Origin: Palsa-360 sp963719875
Lineage (GTDB): Bacteria > Acidobacteriota > Terriglobia > Acidiferrales > UBA7541
Assembly (NCBI GenBank): GCA_963719875.1
Contig: CAVRDJ010000002.1
Span: 2,356,001 to 2,420,000, forward strand
Reading direction: 5' to 3'
DNA: 64,000 bases
Positions 52,642-64,000 of the stretch are shown piece by piece. The notes below the pieces were generated by a model. It made no database searches. It was not told the origin of the DNA and saw only the letters and a list, made by a program, of their open reading frames with translations. A program made the position numbers and the translations under genes. Numbering within the stretch: the first letter of the stretch is position 1; the number at the start of each line of letters is the position of its first letter.

Positions 52642-52730
52642 GGACGGGTGGGTGAGTGGCTAAAACCAGCAGACTGTAAATCTGCCGCTCCTTGCGGGCT
52701 ACGGAGGTTCGAATCCTCCCCCGTCCACCA
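52642..52730 (+). tRNA. tRNA-Tyr (anticodon GTA)
   Basis: Acceptor GGACGGG/CCCGTCC, anticodon GTA at 52676-52678, long variable arm (GCCGCTCCTTGCGGGCT), T loop GGTTCGAATCC; CCA is encoded. Class II shape as expected for bacterial tRNA-Tyr. Confidence 0.97.
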
Positions 52731-52938
52731 TCTGGTCGCACCGCTCGCAGCGAGTGCTCGCGGCGAGCCGCTGGAGATGACCTGATACACGAACCAGTTG
52801 CGATCGCGATTTTTTCGGGTGCGGGCTCTGCTTGTCGCCTGTCGGAAAACGAAATGCCTGGCCGCGTTGTGAAATCCGTCGGAGCGAGACATAAATTTAT
52901 AGCGTCACAGATTGCGCTGCATGCGGCAAACAGAACTC

Positions 52939-53014
<76 letters not shown>

Positions 53015-53107
53015 GAGGTTGTGGGTGCGGGCTCTACGCGCCGCCAAAGCCCGCCGCGGCGGGCGTCGGCGACTGGGAGCCGCCCAGAGTTTGTTTTAGC
53101 AGGCAGG

Positions 53108-53182
53108 GCGGGGGTAACTCAACGGTAGAGTCTCGCTCTTCCAAGGCGATGGTTGCCGGTTCAAATCCGGTCCCCCGCTCCA
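53108..53182 (+). tRNA. tRNA-Gly (anticodon TCC)
   Basis: Acceptor GCGGGGG/CCCCCGC, anticodon TCC at 53140-53142, T loop GGTTCAAATCC; CCA is encoded. The HEPN gene begins 21 bases after its 3' end. Confidence 0.96.
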
Positions 53183-53203
53183 GAAATTGTTTTGAAGGGA
53201 CGC

Positions 53204-53629
53204 ATGCGTGGAAGGATCGGGCCTCGAGTAATCCGGGCGACGGTTTTCCGTCAGGCGTCCATCGAGAGGCTACTTGACGCGAACTGTTTGCATGAAGCAG
53301 GGAGATTTCAGGGTGCGATTTACCTGTGTGGCTATGCCTTGGAATGTAGATTGAAGTTTTGCGTGTGTTTAGCTCGCGGTGCGCCGTACTTAGAGGAAAC
53401 CGAGGCGAAGAATCTGGGTCATGAGCTTGACAAGTCGTTGCACGCTGCGGGGTTAGATAAGAAGCTCTTTAAGAACGAGGAGCTCAGGGTGGCATTCCTT
53501 AGGATCATCCGCGAATGGTCTACAGAAATTAGATATTCAGGGAGCACAAGTAACAATAGCGAATCGGAAAGCTTTCTGAGGGATACAAGGGCGTTACTGA
53601 GATGGCTGCAGACGGAATCAAAATCGTAA
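53204..53629 (+). CDS. HEPN-domain protein inserted after tRNA-Gly
   Basis: 141 residues from ATG 53204, with GAAGGGA 5 bases upstream. The core RLLDANCLHEAGRFQGAIYL, CGYALECRLKF and NLGHELDKSLHAAG fits the HEPN four-helix fold (AExxLK-type and GHxL motifs). Many HEPN proteins are RNases of toxin-antitoxin or abortive-infection systems; the classical RxxxxH site is not obvious, so activity is uncertain. It overlaps the next gene by 28 bases. The pair interrupts a tRNA-tuf block that is continuous in many bacteria and is more AT-rich than its neighbours, which suggests acquisition. Confidence 0.65.
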   Translation: MRGRIGPRVIRATVFRQASIERLLDANCLHEAGRFQGAIYLCGYALECRLKFCVCLARGAPYLEETEAKNLGHELDKSLHAAGLDKKLFKNEELRVAFLRIIREWSTEIRYSGSTSNNSESESFLRDTRALLRWLQTESKS

Positions 53630-53970
53630 GGGAGGCGTTGGAGAAGGGGTTCGCCTCCAAGCGCGCAAAGATGTTTTCCTTTGCCGAAAAGAGTGGATAC
53701 AAGAATTTCATCCGCTTGTTTGTGATTTCAGATTTTTTCCGCGGGAAGAATGAAAAGGAACGCTTGGGAGAAGTCTTGTCGATGTTGGAGGAGAACGGCG
53801 CAAGGAACGTGATGACAAGAATTTCGTTGTGTGTCGTGATGACGAAGAGAGAGTACGAGCGCGAATTCGGGCGCGGAATCTTTTTGGGCGTCGACCTTCA
53901 TAAGACTGCAAGGACGATGAAATCACGGCCAAAGCTTCACAGGCTCACACAAGTTCGGGCTACGAAGTAG
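53602..53970 (+). CDS. Small protein paired with HEPN, possibly BolA-like
   Basis: 122 basic residues. The middle (YKNFIRLFVISDFFRGKNEK, then ERLGEVLSMLEENGARN and MTRISLCVVMTKREYE) follows the order of the BolA/KH-like fold: a strand ending in V-x-S, F-x-G, an R-x-helix, then a strand and TxxEYE. That similarity is by eye only. It overlaps the HEPN gene by 28 bases, so the two are translated together; it could be an antitoxin or RNA-binding partner. No nucleotidyltransferase (MNT) motif is present, unlike usual HEPN-MNT pairs. The start ATG is the first in frame. Confidence 0.5.
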   Translation: MAADGIKIVREALEKGFASKRAKMFSFAEKSGYKNFIRLFVISDFFRGKNEKERLGEVLSMLEENGARNVMTRISLCVVMTKREYEREFGRGIFLGVDLHKTARTMKSRPKLHRLTQVRATK

Positions 53971-53994
53971 TCGCTCTGAGGAGCAAGCGCAGCA

Positions 53995-55182
<1,188 letters not shown>

Positions 55183-55197
55183 GTCAGAGGGGATCGT

Positions 55198-55347
55198 ATG
55201 CGCGAAATCATTACGCTGCAGTGCACCGATTGCAAAAACCGGAATTACACGACCACCAAGAATCGGAAGAAACATTCCGACCGGATGGAAACGAAGAAAT
55301 TTTGCAAGGCGTGCCGCAAGCACACGGGTCACAAGGAAGTGAAGTAG
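55198..55347 (+). CDS. rpmG: 50S ribosomal protein L33
   Basis: 49 residues starting at ATG 55198 (AGAGGGG upstream). The sequence begins MREIITLQCTDCKNRNYTT and has CTDC and CKAC zinc pairs, the zinc-binding form of L33, ending KHTGHKEVK. It lies 15 bases after tuf and 12 before tRNA-Trp, its standard place. Confidence 0.96.
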   Translation: MREIITLQCTDCKNRNYTTTKNRKKHSDRMETKKFCKACRKHTGHKEVK

Positions 55348-55359
55348 TTCGAGTTTGAT

Positions 55360-55434
55360 AGGGGAGTAGGTTCAACGGTAGACCATCGGTCTCCAAAACC
55401 GAGAGTGGGGGTTCGAATCCCTCCTCCCCTGCCA
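55360..55434 (+). tRNA. tRNA-Trp (anticodon CCA)
   Basis: Acceptor AGGGGAG/CTCCCCT, anticodon CCA at 55393-55395, T loop GGTTCGAATCC, encoded CCA tail. Located between rpmG and secE as in many bacteria. Confidence 0.97.
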
Positions 55435-55506
55435 CTTTGGCGGCCGATGGCAGATGCGGGACAGTAGAGACAAGAAACGGGCTGAGGGCGGAGAGAGAAG
55501 CGAGCG

Positions 55507-55797
55507 ATGGCCACGCAGGCGGGAAAATTGAAGACCGATGGTACAGAGGGGCGCGGCTCATCACTAGAGATGCTGGGCTTTTTCGCCCGCCTCGCGGAGC
55601 ATCCCCGCCGGTGGCGCGGATTTCTGCACGAAGTGCGCGTCGAAATGCGTCAGGTGACCTGGCCGACGCGGCACGAAGTGATTGTGACCACCTGGGTCGT
55701 GATGGTCACAGTCGCGTTTTTCGGGGTCTTTTTCTTCGGTGTGGATAGCGGCGTCAGCTGGCTCGTCCAGCGCATCATCAAACTTTTTGCGCACTGA
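55507..55797 (+). CDS. secE: Preprotein translocase subunit SecE
   Basis: 96 residues with one C-terminal membrane helix (about 60-82). The amphipathic segment GFLHEVRVEMRQVTWPTRHEV carries the conserved E-x-x-K/R-VTWP motif of SecE. It clamps SecY in the Sec channel of the inner membrane. The N-terminal 35 residues are a poorly conserved extension. The gene sits before nusG. Confidence 0.97.
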   Translation: MATQAGKLKTDGTEGRGSSLEMLGFFARLAEHPRRWRGFLHEVRVEMRQVTWPTRHEVIVTTWVVMVTVAFFGVFFFGVDSGVSWLVQRIIKLFAH

Positions 55798-55805
55798 GGT
55801 ATCCG

Positions 55806-56345
55806 TTGGATATGGAAAAGCAGTGGTACATCATCCACACCTATTCGGGATTTGAGAAAAAGGTGAAGGAGAGCCTGGAAAGCCGCGTGGCGGCCTTCGG
55901 GCTGCAGGACAAAATCGGCCGGATGATGATACCGACCGAGGATGTGCTGGAAGTGCGCGGCGGCAAAAAGGTGATTTCTTCCCGGATGCTGTATCCCGGC
56001 TACGTCCTGGTGGAAATGGACATGGACGACTACACCTGGCACGTCGTCCGCAACACGCCGCGGGTTACCGGATTTGTCGGTTCGGGCGAGACGCCCACGC
56101 CGCTTTCCGAAACGGAAGTGGAAAATATTCTGCACCGCGTGACCACGTCCGCGGACCGGCCCAAGCCCAAGCTGATCTTCGAGCGCAACGAGCAGGTGCG
56201 GATCATCGAAGGGCCGTTCGCGAATTTCACGGGCGTGGTCGACGATGTGAATTCGGACCGCAACACGCTGAAAGTTTCCGTGACGATTTTCGGCCGCTCG
56301 ACGCCGGTCGAACTCGATTTTGTGCAAGTCGAAAAGATGGCTTAA
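55806..56345 (+). CDS. nusG: Transcription termination/antitermination protein NusG
   Basis: 179 residues. The NGN domain (KQWYIIHTYSGFEKKVKESL; YPGYVLVEMDMDD; HVVRNTPRVTGFVG) and the C-terminal KOW domain (NEQVRIIEGPFANFTGVVDD) are complete. NusG binds the RNA polymerase clamp, supports processivity and links to Rho or S10. GAGG lies 6 bases from TTG 55806, the preferred start; ATG 55812 removes two residues. Confidence 0.98.
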   Translation: MDMEKQWYIIHTYSGFEKKVKESLESRVAAFGLQDKIGRMMIPTEDVLEVRGGKKVISSRMLYPGYVLVEMDMDDYTWHVVRNTPRVTGFVGSGETPTPLSETEVENILHRVTTSADRPKPKLIFERNEQVRIIEGPFANFTGVVDDVNSDRNTLKVSVTIFGRSTPVELDFVQVEKMA

Positions 56346-56387
56346 TTTCGCGAGGGTGCTCTTTCGGCCGCGCGCAGGGGAATTCGG

Positions 56388-56816
56388 ATGGCCAAAAAAG
56401 TACAAGCAACCGTAAAATTGCAATTGCCGGCAGGCAAGGCCACCCCCGCTCCGCCCGTCGGCACTGCGCTCGGTCCGCAGGGCGTGAACATCATGGATTT
56501 CGTCAAGCAATTCAATGCCAAGACTGCCAAAGAACCCGATGGCATGATCATTCCGGCATTGGTCACAATCTACAGCGACCGCACGTTCACTTTTATCACC
56601 AAGACGCCTCCGGCTTCCGAGCTCCTGAAGCGCGCGGCCGGAATTGTCAAGGGATCGGCCGAACCGAATCGCAACAAGGTCGGCAAGGTGACGCGCAAGC
56701 AGGTCGAGGAGATTGCCAAGACCAAATTGCCGGACTTGAACACCACAAGTCTGGACTCGGCAATGCGCACAGTGATGGGCACGGCGCGCAACATGGGTCT
56801 GGAAGTGGAAGGGTAG
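56388..56816 (+). CDS. rplK: 50S ribosomal protein L11
   Basis: 142 residues. KVQATVKLQLPAGKATPAPPVGTALGPQGVNI includes the N-terminal PAG/PPVG proline loop that binds thiostrepton-type drugs with rRNA helix 43/44; the C-terminal domain ends AMRTVMGTARNMGLEV. It forms the base of the GTPase-associated stalk. Follows nusG by 42 bases and precedes rplA by 8. Confidence 0.99.
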   Translation: MAKKVQATVKLQLPAGKATPAPPVGTALGPQGVNIMDFVKQFNAKTAKEPDGMIIPALVTIYSDRTFTFITKTPPASELLKRAAGIVKGSAEPNRNKVGKVTRKQVEEIAKTKLPDLNTTSLDSAMRTVMGTARNMGLEVEG

Positions 56817-56824
56817 GAGAAGAA

Positions 56825-57532
56825 ATGGCTAAAAAGGCGGGAAAGAACATCACCAAGGCGCGCGCCCAAATCGAGGCGCGTCCTTATAAGTTTGCCGAAG
56901 CCGCGGAGGCGATCAAAAAGGCCCACTTTGTCAAGTTTGACGAGACCGTGGAGCTGGTCGCCAATCTCGGCGTCGATCCGAAACAATCGGACCAGATGGT
57001 TCGCGGCACCGTGGTCCTGCCGCACGGCCTGGGAAAAGCCAAGCGCGTTCTGGTGATTGCCATGGGCGAAAAAGTTCGCGAGGCGCAGGATGCCGGCGCG
57101 GATTTCGTCGGCGGTGAGGACATGGTCCAGAAGATTCAGGAAGGTTGGACCGACTTCGACGCGGTGATCGCGACGCCGGACATGATGCGGTCCGCCGGAC
57201 GACTGGGAAAAGTGCTCGGCCCGCGGGGCATGATGCCCAATCCGAAGACCGGAACGGTAACGTTTGAAGTCGCGCAGGCGGTCAAGGAAATCAAGGCCGG
57301 AAAAGTGGAGTTTCGCGTGGACAAGCAGGGCATCGTCCACTCGCCGATCGGCAAGGTCAGTTTTGACGCCTCCAAGCTTGCCGAGAACGCGCAGGCGCTG
57401 ATCGGCGCGATCATTAAGGCCAAGCCCGCGGCGGCCAAAGGAAAGTTTGTTAAGAAAGTCACGCTGACGTCCACGATGGGCCCGGGTGTGACGATTGACG
57501 AAGCCGAAGTGGAAGCCGCCGTCGCGGCCTAA
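56825..57532 (+). CDS. rplA: 50S ribosomal protein L1
   Basis: 235 residues. Typical L1 segments are present: FDETVELVANLGVDPKQSDQ, VRGTVVLPHGLGK, GRLGKVLGPRGMMPNPKTGTV, and the end TLTSTMGPGVTID. It forms the mobile L1 stalk that guides deacylated tRNA out of the E site; in many bacteria it also represses its own rplK-rplA message. A GGAG ribosome site precedes the ATG. Confidence 0.99.
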   Translation: MAKKAGKNITKARAQIEARPYKFAEAAEAIKKAHFVKFDETVELVANLGVDPKQSDQMVRGTVVLPHGLGKAKRVLVIAMGEKVREAQDAGADFVGGEDMVQKIQEGWTDFDAVIATPDMMRSAGRLGKVLGPRGMMPNPKTGTVTFEVAQAVKEIKAGKVEFRVDKQGIVHSPIGKVSFDASKLAENAQALIGAIIKAKPAAAKGKFVKKVTLTSTMGPGVTIDEAEVEAAVAA

Positions 57533-57592
57533 AAGGCGCGGGAATTTCGCGGCGTTGGCTTACCAACGCAGCATCAGAATTCGGAGCTGGAA

Positions 57593-58147
57593 ATGAAAAA
57601 GCGCAGTGAAAAGCAGGAAGATCTCGACAAACTGAAAAACCAACTGGCCACGGTTTCGACCGTGATCCTTTCCACCTTTCAAGGCATTACCGTGGTCGAT
57701 GACAACAAGCTGCGCCGTGCCGTCCAGCAGGCCGGCGGGCATTACCAGGTCGTGAAAAACACATTGGCCGAGCGCGCCGCTGCCGGCACGCCGATCGAGC
57801 CCCTGCTGAAGAACCTGGCAGGAACCAATTCCATAGCCTACACAGCGACGGACCCGGTTTCGCTCGCCAAGGCGCTCACCAAGATTGCGAAGGACGTTCC
57901 GGCCTTCCAGTTTCGCGCCGGAATCATCGAAGGGCGCGTGCTTTCGATCGCGGAAATTCAGCAGCTTTCGGCGCTGCCCTCGAAGGAAGAATTGATCAGC
58001 AAGATCATGTTTCTGGTCAACGCGCCGGCCCAGCGCATTGCTTCGGTACTATCCGCGGTCAACCGCAACCTGGCCGTCACGGTCAACGAAGCGGTGAAGG
58101 CCAACAAGTTCGGACCGGGTTCTGCCCCGGTCGAGACGGCTCAATAA
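57593..58147 (+). CDS. rplJ: 50S ribosomal protein L10
   Basis: 184 residues. Begins MKKRSEKQEDLDKLKNQL, with the core QGITVVDDNKLRRAVQQAGG and YQVVKNTLAERAA typical of L10. The C-terminal helix would bind L12 dimers (FLVNAPAQRIASVLSAVNRN). The 60-base gap to rplA is short for an autogenous L10 leader; no kink-turn motif was identified by eye. Confidence 0.98.
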   Translation: MKKRSEKQEDLDKLKNQLATVSTVILSTFQGITVVDDNKLRRAVQQAGGHYQVVKNTLAERAAAGTPIEPLLKNLAGTNSIAYTATDPVSLAKALTKIAKDVPAFQFRAGIIEGRVLSIAEIQQLSALPSKEELISKIMFLVNAPAQRIASVLSAVNRNLAVTVNEAVKANKFGPGSAPVETAQ

Positions 58148-58185
58148 AGAATCTGATTTGCATCTAATGAGGAGAGGACACAGCA

Positions 58186-58566
58186 ATGGCCAATAAGGTG
58201 GAAGCAATCCTGGAAGAGATCAAGGGCCTGACCCTGCTCGAAGCGGCTGACCTGGTCAAGAAAATGGAAGAGACCTTCGGCGTTTCGGCGGCGGCCGCGG
58301 CGCCGGTGATGGTGGCGGGGGGAGCGGCGGCGGGAGCGGCCCCGGTCGAAGAGAAGACGGAGTTCTCGGTTGTGCTTACGGATGTGGGCGCGAACAAGAT
58401 CAACGTCATCAAGGCGGTACGCGAAGTCACCAGCCTGGGCTTGAAGGAAGCCAAGGACCTGGTCGATGGCGCGCCCAAGCCGATCAAAGAAGGCGTAAAC
58501 AAGGACGAGGCGGCCACGATCAAGAAGAAGTTCGAGGATGTCGGCGCCAAAGTCGAAGTGAAGTAA
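58186..58566 (+). CDS. rplL: 50S ribosomal protein L7/L12
   Basis: 126 residues. N-terminal dimerisation helices (EAILEEIKGLTLLEAADLVKK), an Ala/Gly-rich hinge (AAAAAPVMVAGGAAAGAAP) and the factor-binding C domain (VVLTDVGANKINVIKAVREV; LGLKEAKDLVDGAPKPIKEG). Multiple copies on the stalk recruit EF-Tu and EF-G. The next 203 bases, before rpoB, hold hairpins rather than a gene. Confidence 0.99.
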   Translation: MANKVEAILEEIKGLTLLEAADLVKKMEETFGVSAAAAAPVMVAGGAAAGAAPVEEKTEFSVVLTDVGANKINVIKAVREVTSLGLKEAKDLVDGAPKPIKEGVNKDEAATIKKKFEDVGAKVEVK

Positions 58567-58769
58567 CGGTATCGGAGTAACCCAGCAATTCCGGCGCGAG
58601 GCGCCCCGACTAAGTCGGGTCTGCCGCGCCCTGAGGGGTTTGCTTACGCAATTTCCAAGACGTGATTTGTCAACCTTAACTTGGTCCCGCCGGGACCCGG
58701 GGCGGCGGTGTCTACCGTGCCGCCGATCGGTGTTTCGGCCCAACCTTGCGAATTTTATGAGGTCATAGC
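58567..58769 (+). promoter_or_regulatory. rplL-rpoB intergenic region with hairpins (possible attenuator)
   Basis: 203 bases without a gene. CCCGACTAAGTCGGG (58605-58619) lies in a larger GC-rich fold (GGCGCG..CGCGCC), and further dyads of the GGTCCCGCCGGGACC and GGCGGTGTCTACCGTGCCGCC type follow near 58683-58730. In E. coli this interval holds an attenuator and RNase III site that set the rpl:rpo ratio; the same role is inferred here. Confidence 0.45.
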
Positions 58770-63209
<4,440 letters not shown>

Positions 63210-63231
63210 TTCGTTAGGTTTCTTTTCTTTC

Positions 63232-63271
63232 TCCCGGCATGCCGGGATGGCTCCGATGGAATCCATCGGAG
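63232..63271 (+). promoter_or_regulatory. Twin hairpins in the rpoB-rpoC spacer
   Basis: TCCCGGCATGCCGGGA (63232-63247) is a perfect palindrome and CTCCGATGG-AAT-CCATCGGAG (63251-63271) a 9-bp stem with a 3-base loop. They stand directly before the rpoC ribosome site. Neither is followed by a T-run, so an RNA-processing or translation-control role is more likely than termination. Confidence 0.6.
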
Positions 63272-63286
63272 CAGGAGGGACATACC

Positions 63287-64000
<714 letters not shown>

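Overview
The window reads as chromosome of a GC-rich Gram-negative bacterium, most likely a soil-type Acidobacteriota. Two very large TonB-dependent receptors with an N-terminal carboxypeptidase-regulatory-like domain, the dispersed hairpin repeats, frequent GTG/TTG starts with good ribosome-binding sites, and an HspR-controlled dnaK operon all fit that phylum. No 16S rRNA is present, so the assignment is an inference.

Layout, left to right. 0-0.6 kb: an RHH/RelE-type toxin-antitoxin pair. 0.6-3.7 kb: two divergent glycosyltransferases (GT87-like membrane protein and a cellulose/mannan-synthase-like GT2). 3.7-6.3 kb: a compact, visibly AT-richer three-gene operon on the minus strand (nucleotidyltransferase, DUF262 protein, DNA methyltransferase), the best candidate here for an undescribed defence or DNA-modification system. 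6.4-12.4 kb: a cation-efflux gene with two stray copies of its own 3' end flanking a small RHH gene, then an exported TldD/TldE-like protease pair. 12.6-16 kb: FecR-like protein, zinc-ribbon membrane protein, two type IV pilin-like genes. 16-20 kb: sigma factor, zinc-finger/YCF48-like putative anti-sigma protein, DUF4139 protein. 20-27.4 kb: RidA, cystathionine beta-synthase, aldo/keto reductase, a UvrC-like protein with a degenerate nuclease domain, acyl-CoA dehydrogenase, HIT protein, HU. 27.6-30.8 kb: ribosomal protein S1 and a DnaC-like ATPase. 31-35.5 kb: dnaK, an unknown gene, dnaJ and hspR, with a HAIR-like operator on the dnaK promoter. 35.8-39.4 kb: exported DsbA-like thioredoxin, MauE-like membrane protein and a class A penicillin-binding protein. 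39.4-48.6 kb: two TonB-dependent receptors sharing a 591-bp, nearly identical promoter/leader/start-codon block as direct repeats. 48.7-52.1 kb: thiL, M23 peptidase and an unknown anchored protein.

52.4-64 kb is the housekeeping translation/transcription cluster: tRNA-Thr(TGT), tRNA-Tyr, tRNA-Thr(GGT), tRNA-Gly, an intruding HEPN gene pair, tuf, rpmG, tRNA-Trp, secE, nusG, rplK, rplA, rplJ, rplL, rpoB and the 5' part of rpoC, which runs off the right edge. RpoB carries an unusual insertion with four cysteine pairs, probably two zinc knuckles.

Two dispersed repeat families mark the window: paired hairpins bounded by GTAGC..GCTAC, and a ~135-bp element with GGCTGCGGAAAA inverted ends. No CRISPR array, rRNA, transposase or integrase was seen.
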